Assembly: GCA_029762535.1 (NCBI GenBank)
Contig: JARVGK010000013.1
Location: 1-38,948, forward strand
Length of the DNA stretch: 38,948 bases
Direction of reading: 5' to 3'
From: Thermoplasmatota archaeon
GTDB taxonomy: Archaea > Thermoplasmatota > Penumbrarchaeia > Penumbrarchaeales > Penumbrarchaeaceae
Position 1 is the first letter of the stretch, and every line of letters begins with the position of its first letter. A program made the translations under genes and the position numbers. The notes under the pieces were generated by a model. That model made no database searches and had not been told where the DNA came from. It was given only the letters and a program-made list of their open reading frames with translations. Positions 16,839-26,500 of this stretch are shown here, one piece after another.

Positions 16839-17489
16839 ATGGTCGAGCTGACGAACGACGAGCAGATTATCATCAGAAAGGAGTTCGAATCCTTGGAGGA
16901 TCCTCTAACCATTCAGTTGAGGATGAATTCCGATGCCCAGCAGAACTCGCCTGATCTCAAGGACCTGATCAAGAAGATAGCGGATCATGACGAGCGATTG
17001 AAATTGGAGATCGACGAGGTAGGAAGCTCCGCAGATGAGGAGTCGCCTCATGAATTGATCCCAGAGATACGCCTGATCGATAAAGAAGGTACGAAGAGCA
17101 GGATATTTTTCCATGGGACGCCCTCCATCAACGCCTTCCCCTCCCTGGTCAGGGCGATAAGGATGGTCTCATCGGGGAAACACGACCTCGATGAAGCGAT
17201 CGTGGAGAGGGCCAAGGCGCTGGAAAGCACAGACCTCGAGGTCCTGATCACTCCGAACACGCCGGGGGCGGCCCAGATGCTCGACATCGCATACGCTCTC
17301 GCCTACGCCGCAGAGAACATAACCGCACACGGGATCGAATTGATAGAGTTCCCCGATGTCGCGGAAAAATACAGGGTCCTGGGTTTCCCCAAGACCGTAG
17401 CCAACGGATCCTTGAAGTTCACCGGCATCTATTCGCTCGAGGAGATCATGCAGATCCTCGAGAAGAAGATATCCGATGCAGACGATTGA
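16839..17489 (+). CDS. PDO-like double-thioredoxin-fold protein lacking redox cysteines
   Basis: The roughly 216-residue protein has the length and layout of archaeal protein disulfide oxidoreductase (or the AhpF N-terminal domain): two tandem thioredoxin-like halves. In the second half LEVLITPNTPGAAQMLDIAYALAYAAENI stands where active PDO has ITPTCPYCP; both cysteines are replaced (Asn and Gly). The cis-Pro segment VLGFPKTVANG is kept. No cysteine occurs anywhere in the protein, so it cannot do thiol-disulfide exchange and may be a binding or scaffold protein. The ribosome site GGGGTGAT at 16827-16834 points to ATG 16839; the GTG at 16830 is part of that site. Confidence 0.75.
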   Translation: MVELTNDEQIIIRKEFESLEDPLTIQLRMNSDAQQNSPDLKDLIKKIADHDERLKLEIDEVGSSADEESPHELIPEIRLIDKEGTKSRIFFHGTPSINAFPSLVRAIRMVSSGKHDLDEAIVERAKALESTDLEVLITPNTPGAAQMLDIAYALAYAAENITAHGIELIEFPDVAEKYRVLGFPKTVANGSLKFTGIYSLEEIMQILEKKISDADD

Positions 17490-17552
17490 CGCCCCTGTCA
17501 GATAATTTAAAATCCCTATCAAATCCATCAGCGCATCAACGGGGGAAAACAA

Positions 17553-20294
17553 TTGAGGCCGTCCGATAGCGTATTGCTGCTCGCATCGATCATGATCCTT
17601 TCGTTCATGTTCACATATTCGGGTGGAGGAGATGCGGGCTATGAGTTGGTCCCGCTCTCTGAACGGGCGGTTCCGAACTTCATGAACGTAACGGAGAGCT
17701 CGGGGCTGTCAGGGGTCAGGGGAGATTCGTTCGCGTGGGGAGACTGGAACAACGACGGCTATCAGGACCTCCTCGTCAAGGGATCCAGGCTTTTCAAGAA
17801 CAACGGTCCGCCCGATTACACGTTCACCGAGGTGACCCAGGAAGTGGGGCTCGTGAATTCTGGCTACAGCGTCTTCGTCGATCTGGACAACGACGGTTAT
17901 CTTGACATCTTCTCGGTCGGTCACCCATATGACCATCCCGATTCCGTCTGGTTGAACAGCGGCCCTCCGGATTTCAGGTTTCGGGACGTATCCCATCTCT
18001 CCGGTGCGAGAGGAGTTGATGATGGGATGCCGTCACTGGCCTGTGGAGCGGGCGACATCGACCAAGACGGTTATCTCGATATATACGTCGTCAACTGGAG
18101 GGACGATGAGAACGTGAAATATCCGGATGTTCTCTGGAAGAACGAGGGAGGAGGCAAGTTCATCGATATCACCGATGAGGCGGGGATCGTGGACTGGAAC
18201 CCGCACAGGCAGGAGCCGAATGCGGGCATGGGTGTGAATTTCGGGGATTACAACGACGACGGCTGGATAGACATATACGTCTCGAACTATCTGATAACCC
18301 CCAATTACCTCTTCGAGAATCAGGGTGATTCCACATTCGAGGAGGTTGCGCACGAAAGGGGCTGCGCCGGAGAGCCGACGCAGGGTCTGAACGATGTCTA
18401 TTACGGCCACACCGCTGGTTCGCAGTGGGCCGATCATGACAACGACGGCGATCTCGACCTATGGTGCTCCAACCTCGCCCACAAGGACCCCTACAGGACG
18501 CTGATCTGCGACGACTCCCAGCTTTGGAGGAACGACGGTGAGGCGTCCGGGTATTCCTTCACGAACATAAGGGACCAGACAGGGATCCCCACCAACGTCC
18601 TCGGCGATGAGGAGCTGTTCTTCGGCATCGCCTGGGGGGATGTCGACAACGACGGCAGGCTGGACATGTTCGTCCCACAGGTAAAGAATTACATAGATTA
18701 TGCCTACTCCTATCTCTTCCTTCAGAACGATGACGGGACCTTCACGGACGTTTCGGAGGAGGCGGGTTTGAGGATATGGGACTGCGTGGGTGGCGCCTGG
18801 TGCGATTACGACAACGACGGGGACCTAGATCTCGTCGTCGACGGCAAATATCCCTACGAGAACGGGACATATGGTTTAAGGCTGTATCAGAACCAGGGAG
18901 TCTCCGGGAACGGGTTCATTCATGTCGATCTCGAAGGGACGTTAGGCAACCCCTCAGCTGTCGGGGCGCGCGTGAAGCTCTTCGACAGCCGGACGAAAGA
19001 GCACCTCGGTATGCGCGAGGTGGAAGGGGGCACCGCAGGTCATTCCTTTGGTCCTTCCCTGACGGTCGAGTTCGGACTGGGAAGCAGAGAGGGCCCATTC
19101 GATCTTGAGATACGCTGGCCCACCAACAGGGTCCAGTACATACCCAGACTAGTAAGGAACAGCAGGATCGAAGTAAAGGAACCCTCGATCATGGACCTTG
19201 CGATATCCTGCTCTCCTTCGGCAGGATCACTCTACGAGGGGGAGGAACTGGTCTTGGATGTTAGGGTAGAGAACATCGGCGGATCGTATATGAGGGGCAT
19301 CTTCGTGGATGTTCTCGGAGAGTCTGAAAAGGGCCCTTCCGTCGATCATCGCCTGGATATCGGCGATATCCCTGCCGCTGCCGTCGCTGTCGGATCGCTG
19401 GCGGTCTCAACAAAAGGCATGGGCGGCGAGCTGCTGATCTCGGCGGAGCTCGTGGACCCGCACGGGACGGACGAGAAACATGAGAACGATCGATGGCTCG
19501 GAACGATCAGGATAGGGGCCGTCAATTCGCCGCCGAGCATCATCTCCTTCGATATCGATCCGGACATGGTGCTTCCCGGGGAATGGGTAAATATATCGGT
19601 CCATGCTGTGGATCCGGACGGTGATGCCCTGGAATACGTTTTCTCGTCGGAAATGGGGAATTTCCTCCATGAGGTTCCCACCTCTCCAAATGCATACTGG
19701 CTGTCACCCTCCGGCCCGGAAATCAAGGATGGGGCGATCGTATCCCTCCAGGTGAGCATAAGCGATGGACGTGGAGGTGCGGATACGGCATCAAGAAGGG
19801 TCACGGTCCAGAAAAGGTCATTATCCCCTGTTATTTCCGAACTGTTCATCTCCTCTGCGATGGTGAAAAACGATGGCTACTCCAGGATAAGGCTGGAGGC
19901 GCGCATTTCGCACGGATATGGTCCGGATATGATCTCAAGGGTCGAGGCTGACCTGTCCGCTGTAGGAGGCGGGCACAACGAAGCCATGTACGATACTGGC
20001 ACTGGCGGCGATCGCGTGGGGGGAGATGGTACGTACACGATCATGTTCTCCGTTCCCGGATCGGTCACCGGAGGTCTGGCCAGTATAGAAGTGAGGGTCC
20101 ACGATCAGGACATGAACAGCGCGGCCAGGGAGATAACGGTCACCGTCCTCGATATAGGCGATACGGGGGCCAGTGATAAAGAGCCGGATATGGCACTGCC
20201 AATTCTGGCCGCCGTTGCGATCGTACTTTTGATCCTTGCTCCTGTGGTAGGGGTCTCGGTATACTTCCTCGATCGAAATAAGCGCAAGGGATAA
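17553..20294 (+). CDS. Surface FG-GAP/VCBS-repeat protein with ASPIC/UnbV domain and C-terminal anchor
   Basis: The 913-residue protein begins at TTG 17553, which gives a signal peptide (SVLLLASIMILSFMFTY). Seven calcium-binding D-x-D-x-D-G loops follow between residues 64 and 425 (DWNNDGYQD, DLDNDGYLD, DIDQDGYLD, DYNDDGWID, DHDNDGDLD, DVDNDGRLD, DYDNDGDLD), marking a beta-propeller of FG-GAP/VCBS repeats. Next is an ASPIC/UnbV domain (SAVGARVKLFD ... VEGGTAGHSFG ... IRWPTNRVQ, about 465-550). CARDB-like and Ig-like modules come after that, with a membrane helix near 882-905 and the tail DRNKRKG. Such proteins are exported, bind Ca2+ and often mediate adhesion or carbohydrate contact. The next gene, an FtsX-type permease, starts 45 bp later. 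Confidence 0.88.
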   Translation: MRPSDSVLLLASIMILSFMFTYSGGGDAGYELVPLSERAVPNFMNVTESSGLSGVRGDSFAWGDWNNDGYQDLLVKGSRLFKNNGPPDYTFTEVTQEVGLVNSGYSVFVDLDNDGYLDIFSVGHPYDHPDSVWLNSGPPDFRFRDVSHLSGARGVDDGMPSLACGAGDIDQDGYLDIYVVNWRDDENVKYPDVLWKNEGGGKFIDITDEAGIVDWNPHRQEPNAGMGVNFGDYNDDGWIDIYVSNYLITPNYLFENQGDSTFEEVAHERGCAGEPTQGLNDVYYGHTAGSQWADHDNDGDLDLWCSNLAHKDPYRTLICDDSQLWRNDGEASGYSFTNIRDQTGIPTNVLGDEELFFGIAWGDVDNDGRLDMFVPQVKNYIDYAYSYLFLQNDDGTFTDVSEEAGLRIWDCVGGAWCDYDNDGDLDLVVDGKYPYENGTYGLRLYQNQGVSGNGFIHVDLEGTLGNPSAVGARVKLFDSRTKEHLGMREVEGGTAGHSFGPSLTVEFGLGSREGPFDLEIRWPTNRVQYIPRLVRNSRIEVKEPSIMDLAISCSPSAGSLYEGEELVLDVRVENIGGSYMRGIFVDVLGESEKGPSVDHRLDIGDIPAAAVAVGSLAVSTKGMGGELLISAELVDPHGTDEKHENDRWLGTIRIGAVNSPPSIISFDIDPDMVLPGEWVNISVHAVDPDGDALEYVFSSEMGNFLHEVPTSPNAYWLSPSGPEIKDGAIVSLQVSISDGRGGADTASRRVTVQKRSLSPVISELFISSAMVKNDGYSRIRLEARISHGYGPDMISRVEADLSAVGGGHNEAMYDTGTGGDRVGGDGTYTIMFSVPGSVTGGLASIEVRVHDQDMNSAAREITVTVLDIGDTGASDKEPDMALPILAAVAIVLLILAPVVGVSVYFLDRNKRKG

Positions 20295-20339
20295 GCTTTA
20301 AGAATAAACGACATCTCTTGCCTGTAGGGAAGTTCGAAG

Positions 20340-23300
20340 ATGAGCAGCGTTTCAGGGTCTGGCGATAAGTTGTTAGAGTTAATAACAGCTATTCTGGTAG
20401 GCGCGCTGTTGGTTCTCTCGATCCTATCGATATACGGCCCATCCTCCGTTCAGGGTCATGCGCGAGTATCCCTGCCTTTCGTTCTGATCGGGATCGCTAT
20501 ATGCTTCGCGGTCATGGCCCTGACCAGGAGGCTCCTTTTCAAGATGGGGTTGAGGAATCTCGTACGGCACAGAGGTGATTCGGCGATAGCCATCATCGGG
20601 TTCATGATCGGGACCGCGATCATATGCTCGTCCCTTGTTATCGGCGACACCCTCACTTCTCTCGTGGGGTCCTTGATCTACGAGAGATATCATCTGGTCG
20701 ACGAGGTGGTCTATCTTCAGGACCAGAGGGGGAACTCCACAATCTTCAACGGCAGCCAGGCGAACGAGATGCGAGCATCGATCCTATCATCCGAGGGTTC
20801 GAGAGGGCTCATCGATGGGATATCCTTCGAGTTCAGGAGAAGCGTTTCGGTAATAGATATGAACACACAGCTTCTTGAGCCTTCGATGAGCATGCGTGCG
20901 TTCTCACCGGATAGCGTACAAGCATTCGGCGCCCTATATGAGGGTGGATCCCGAATTCCTCTTCCTCTTGAGACGGGCACGGCTGCACTCAGCAAAGGTG
21001 CGGCGGACAAGCTCGGGGCGGAGCCAGGCCATACTATTATAGTCTCGACGGGGTACTCCGATGCCGAGCTGAAAGTAGCGCACGTCCTCGACAAGGGGGG
21101 AAGGTCCGATATATTCGGCGGTGAGAACATTTTCGTTTCCTTCGACACTGCTTGGTCGCTCTTCGAGATGGAGCACGATCCATCAGGCCCCCATGGGTCC
21201 CGAGAGGATTGGTCGGGTGGTGCCTACAATATATTGTTCATATCCAACAAAGGGGGGGTCGATGAGGGGGGGAGGCTTTCGAAAAAGATGGTGCCCATTA
21301 TCGATCTCGCACTATCCGGTTTCGAGCTTGAGGAAGGCGTTTTGAAAGTTCAGGAGGATAAAGGCAGCGGTTACGACTCGGCAATAGAGGGCGTATCCCT
21401 GTTCATCAAGGTGTTCGTATCCCTCAGCGCTTTCTCCGTCGTCGCTGGAATGACGCTTATTGTCAACATCTTCATCATGCTCTCCGAGGAGAGGATGGAG
21501 GAGATGGGGATATCGCGGGCCATAGGTATGAGGAGGAGCGGACTGAGACAAAGCTACATGTTCGAGGGTCTATTCTACTCTCTGATATCCTCCTTGATGG
21601 GGGTGATAGTTGGTATTGCGGCGGGCTACCTGATCATATTTCTGCTCGAGAAGGTTATAGCGAGTGCCGGGATCGAGAGGGAGATAAACATACTTTCGAA
21701 CTACACCATCCTGCCCGGTACGCTCCTGCTCTCGTTCATGGCCGGTTTCGGAATAACTCTTTTGACCACCTTTTTGGTGACGAACAGGATAGCAAGGCTC
21801 AACATCGTTTCCGCGATCAGGGGTATGGACCCTTCCCGGCCCCTGGGCAGGATCAGAACCTTCTTGTATTCGCTATTACTAAAATGCGAACCGGAGCATG
21901 TCAGGTCGCTCTCCTGTAATCTTCCCAGATGGATATCGATCGCTCTGGAACCGGACAAGGTATGGGGGGTAATTCTACTCATCTCTGGCATTGCGTCCGC
22001 CTCCGCAGGTGTATCGTTGGGGATTCTCTGGCCTTTACAGATAGGAGTTTCGGTCTCGATAGTGGGTGCCGCGCTCCTTGTCAGGAGGTCGCTCGGGGAC
22101 AGGGCCGTCTTCACGGGTGCCTCGATCCTGATACTGGTATGGTGGTTGGCACCTCTGCCTTTCACAAATGACCTGAGGTCCGACATAGAGATGTTCTTCT
22201 TCTCGGGAATATTCATGGTGACGTCCGGTGCGTTCATAATAGTATGGAACACCGAGCTGTTCCTGGTGCCTTTGAGGTTGCTGCTGAGGATCATCGGCAT
22301 ATCGCCCGCTCCAATAAAAATGGCGGTATCTTACCCTCTCAAGAAGAAGTTCAGGACCGGTGTTACCATCTTCATGTTCGCACTGGTGATATTCACCATT
22401 ACGGGTCTTACGATGGTGGTACACATCTTCAACGTCAACATAGACGAGTTCGAGCGCAGTACAGGGGGCGGTTACGATATAATTGGCATCTCGAACACGA
22501 GGGGGATCCCGGACCTCGCATCGGAGTTGAACCTTGCCTGGGGGGAAGAAAGAAGCCGAAATATAGACTGGGATAGTACTACGTCGCTCTCCATAGGGTT
22601 CGCGTCGATAAATATATCCATGGGTCCCAGAGAGAGCATCGAGATGCCCTATCTTTTATGCGGAATATCCGATGCTTTCATACACCACAACACCTACGGG
22701 TTCAACGATGTGGCGTGGGAGATACTGGGTTCGAGAGGCATATCATCCCGCTCCGATGAGGCGGTGTGGGGCGCGTTATCCTTCGATGATCTCGTGATAG
22801 TGGACGGAACGATCGGGGAGAACGATTTCGGACCTCCGGGCCTCGGTCTGTCGGCGGGGAGCGAGATCACTATCCTGCTCTCTAACGGAACAAGGGTGCA
22901 GAGGACGATCATAGCGATCACAGACCAGTTCGCGATCAGGGCGGTGTTCCTCGATGAGAGCAGGGCCGCATATGGTTTCAACGTGACCGAAAAGATCGTT
23001 CACATGATCAAGGTGGCCGAAGGGGAGGACCCGACCCCTATCTCGGATGAATTAAGGAAGGCCTTGCTACCTTACGGGTTCATAACGATAGTGGTTAGGG
23101 ATCTGGTCAGAGAGATATTGTCCTTCCAGAACAACATCTTCGACCTTTTCAATGCGTATCTGTCCCTCGGGCTTATAATTGGCATTGTCGGCCTAGGAAT
23201 AGTCACCCTTCGCTCGGTATATGAGAGGAGGCACGAGATCGGGATGTTGAGGGCGATAGGCTTCAGGAAAAGGGCGGTGGTCGCCACGTTCCTGGGCGAA

Positions 23301-23531
23301 TCGACGTTCATAGCAAGTTCGGGGCTAATACTCGGGAGCTCATTGGGCGTCCTCTTGGGTTGGAAACTATGGAGGGATGAGATATCGTCCGAGCTGCCCG
23401 AGTTCGGAATACCCTATACCAGGATATTGATCATTTTAAGCATCGCTTTCGCCTTTGCTCTAATGTCCTCGATACCGCCATCGAACATGGCGTCGAAAGT
23501 CGCACCCGCAGAGGCCTTGAGATATGAATGA
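20340..23531 (+). CDS. FtsX/MacB-type ABC transporter permease with two FtsX domains
   Basis: The 1063-residue protein has N-terminal membrane helices and two large outer domains (about 115-340 and 690-930). Each is followed by an FtsX-type permease block. The first contains MTLIVNIFIMLSEERMEEMG and ISRAIGMRRSGLRQ (about 360-400); the second contains LRSVYERRHEIGMLRAIGFRKRAVVA (about 955-985), the usual cytoplasmic coupling segment. Further helices lie at 545-660. Single-chain permeases with two FtsX units work with a LolD/MacB-type ATPase in lipoprotein release, export or cell-wall control. No ATPase gene is next to it. The ATG at 20340 has GGGAAG upstream, and a TTTAAGAATA near 20297 may give it its own promoter. 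Confidence 0.88.
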   Translation: MSSVSGSGDKLLELITAILVGALLVLSILSIYGPSSVQGHARVSLPFVLIGIAICFAVMALTRRLLFKMGLRNLVRHRGDSAIAIIGFMIGTAIICSSLVIGDTLTSLVGSLIYERYHLVDEVVYLQDQRGNSTIFNGSQANEMRASILSSEGSRGLIDGISFEFRRSVSVIDMNTQLLEPSMSMRAFSPDSVQAFGALYEGGSRIPLPLETGTAALSKGAADKLGAEPGHTIIVSTGYSDAELKVAHVLDKGGRSDIFGGENIFVSFDTAWSLFEMEHDPSGPHGSREDWSGGAYNILFISNKGGVDEGGRLSKKMVPIIDLALSGFELEEGVLKVQEDKGSGYDSAIEGVSLFIKVFVSLSAFSVVAGMTLIVNIFIMLSEERMEEMGISRAIGMRRSGLRQSYMFEGLFYSLISSLMGVIVGIAAGYLIIFLLEKVIASAGIEREINILSNYTILPGTLLLSFMAGFGITLLTTFLVTNRIARLNIVSAIRGMDPSRPLGRIRTFLYSLLLKCEPEHVRSLSCNLPRWISIALEPDKVWGVILLISGIASASAGVSLGILWPLQIGVSVSIVGAALLVRRSLGDRAVFTGASILILVWWLAPLPFTNDLRSDIEMFFFSGIFMVTSGAFIIVWNTELFLVPLRLLLRIIGISPAPIKMAVSYPLKKKFRTGVTIFMFALVIFTITGLTMVVHIFNVNIDEFERSTGGGYDIIGISNTRGIPDLASELNLAWGEERSRNIDWDSTTSLSIGFASINISMGPRESIEMPYLLCGISDAFIHHNTYGFNDVAWEILGSRGISSRSDEAVWGALSFDDLVIVDGTIGENDFGPPGLGLSAGSEITILLSNGTRVQRTIIAITDQFAIRAVFLDESRAAYGFNVTEKIVHMIKVAEGEDPTPISDELRKALLPYGFITIVVRDLVREILSFQNNIFDLFNAYLSLGLIIGIVGLGIVTLRSVYERRHEIGMLRAIGFRKRAVVATFLGESTFIASSGLILGSSLGVLLGWKLWRDEISSELPEFGIPYTRILIILSIAFAFALMSSIPPSNMASKVAPAEALRYE

Positions 23532-23549
23532 TCCCGAAACCGTAAGGGT

Positions 23550-26500
23550 TCAAAGCATCTTCAGCTCATCTGCGAGCTTCCTGATGCTCTTTGGGGCATC
23601 CTCCAACTTTCCGGACCTGTATTCCGCAGAAGCTCTGCTATATATGGCCTTTGCGTTGTTGATGTCCTTGCCCTTAGCGCTCTCCTCTTCCATCCTGAGC
23701 TTCAATCTCTGGAGGGCCTTGCCTATGTCCGCGTGCATCTTGCATACTTTAAGCGCGGATGATATCGCTATCTTGAACTCCCTCAGGGCCGGGGTGCTCT
23801 TTCCAGAAGCAATATGTCTCACTCCCTCGCTGTAATGGCCTTTTGATTCCTCCAACTGAGCTATCTGGGGCAATCTGGCGAATAGGGAGTCGAGCCGGTT
23901 CTTGATCCTCTGTATGTCCTCCATCGACGAGGTCATTTTGGCATCCACATCCAGGTCGACAAAATCATCAACGATGTTCGAGATCCCCTCAGACCTCGAT
24001 CGTCCTTCTATTTTACCATTGGGGCCTTGATCTACCTGGAATCCCGGGTCTATCGCCCCCGAATCCTCCCTTTTCAATACCTCGATCCTGTTTCCTGCGA
24101 TCAGCTTGGCTATGCCGGTTAGGTTCTTGTCGTCTCCGATCATGAGCGGAGTGGATTCGGTCGAGTCATCATCGGTCGAAATATCATCCCGTTGCGATGT
24201 TTCGTTCCCTGTGTCCATTTTCATGCTCTTCGAGAAGGCTTCGGACGCTATTCGGCCGATGCCGCCCAAAAGCGATCTCTGCTGCATTCTGGGGCCTCTC
24301 GACCTGAGGCTGGGGGGCTGGGGTAGAGGCTCGTAGGGGGCTTTTCGCCCATCCTCTGATACGGCAGGTTGAAGGCGTGCCGCCACGGAAGGCGGCGGAG
24401 TGACCTTCCAGTTCGCGGCCATGACCTTTTCCTCGAACCTTTCGTAGGCAGAGAAGAAAAGGGGCCATTCCCTGGAAGAGTATGCCTCCTCTATCTTTTT
24501 CATATCGGCCCTGAACGGTTTTTTCTGGGCTGGCTTGAGGGCTTCGATATCTTTAAGAAGCTCCATCTTCTTCTTTGCCCTCCATTCGCTATCCATGTCC
24601 ATTATGCTTGATTTGAGGTCAGCTACCCGTTTTAGGAGGTTATCGACATTATCGAGTTCAGAGTTCTCGTAGACCGTGGAAGTTGTGTCCATCAGATCGT
24701 TGATCTCCTTAGCTATGGTCTTTTTCCTAACCATGAAATCGCTATCGATTATATAGCCGAAGACCTCGACGGATAGATCGTCGATATCGCCTATCTGGCG
24801 AAGCAGATCCTCGATCTTGCTCATCTTCAGAATGGACCTAATCGAGCTGGATTCCTTCTCAATCTCCTTGAGCTCCTCCTCCACGTTCCGGAGATCACCT
24901 GACTGAACCCTTTCCGCAAGGCTCTGTGCTTTGGCCATCAGCTGCTGTGACCTCTCGTCCTTGATATCAAAACCGATCTCCAGTATCTGGGAGCATCTAT
25001 CCATCAGCTCCATTGACTTCTGTCTGTCACGTATCTCCTGAATAAGCTCTCCCGCCTTTTTGAACAGGGGAACTAGAGATTCAACATCGTGCTTGTTTAT
25101 CGCCTCCCTGATGCGTTTTAAGCCGTCGGCATGTTTCTCTTTCAAGTCGAGGGGTATCTTTTCCTTCCATGATCGCGCAAGATTATCATAGGATCCGATG
25201 ACGAGGGCATAAAGATTTTCGGAGCCGTCGAAGAGAAGATACCTCGTTCTATCGAGCAATGAGTCAATGTTACTACGGGCGGTCTCGAGGTTCTCCATGG
25301 TCAATGCAGGGAGCTCCTTGAACTCATCGTTCAATCCTTTCATGTCAAGGCCCAGGGTCCTTGCCGTGTCCAAATGGTGTTCTATCACCTTGAGCTTCTT
25401 CTGCAGATTGGACCTGTTAGTTTGAGAGTCTATGCGATCGAGCATCTGAGAGGCTTGTTTGGATATCTCAAAGGCCTGCCTGAACTGGCCGTTCTCCATC
25501 AATACCTCCGAGCGGTTTATCAGGCTCATCGTCTCCATGATCTTCTTCGGGTCGGCGCCTCTTGAGGAAAGTGAGTTCGCCCTTTTCTTCGTATCCTTGT
25601 TCGATGCCTTCACTTGTGACCTTAGAGATCCCTTCATGGTCTTTTCAAGGTCGCTCTCGAGCTTGAAGGCGTCTTCCAACTCCTCGAGACCATCGCGTGA
25701 ACCGACCGATCCAGCCAGCTTCTCAAGTGACTCCGCCTCCTTGATCACATCGATCCCATAATTCTCCGATTCGGATATCAACTTCCGGCATTCGTCCAAT
25801 TTCTTTGAGATCTCACCGGAAAGCGATTCCTCGATGAAGGATGCCACCTCTACAATGAGATCAGATATCGATCCAACCAACTTTAGCGTATTCTCCTCCG
25901 TGGTGTCCGAGCTACTATCTTTCGCCCTCCTTATAAGCTCCCAGAAAATGCTTCTTTCAACCCCCAGACCTTTGAGCCGGAGTACCTTCCCTTCGGTCTC
26001 CTGGATCAGGTTCTTTAAATGGTCCATGTATCCCTGGTGGATCGTCTTGCCAACGTTCGCTAAAAGCTCCTTACTGAGTATCTCGGCGAGCTGGACATTT
26101 CCAGACTCGGCGGACCTTCCTATGACCTTTCTAACGGGTTCGGCATATGGGCCTATCTCCGCCTCCAACCCGAGGATAGCGATTTCCTTCATCAGTTCGT
26201 CTATCTCATTTCTCATTTTATCGAGAAGACCCGCACGATGTTTGTTCTCCAGGTCCTCCATCCCCTCCATCAGACGGGCAACTTCATTGTAGAAGCTCAG
26301 CGAGCTCATTTCCTCCTTCCTATCCTTGACATCCCTTATTTTCGATGTCATCTCGGATGTGTTCAGGCCGTCCTTCTCCATGAGAAGGAGTTTGTATTTG
26401 ATCTCCTGAAGAAGTGTATCGGCCTCCCTGTCATAATAACTAGCAGCTGCCTTATTATACTCTCTCATGAAGTCATCGTGCGACCCGGTCATATGCTTGG

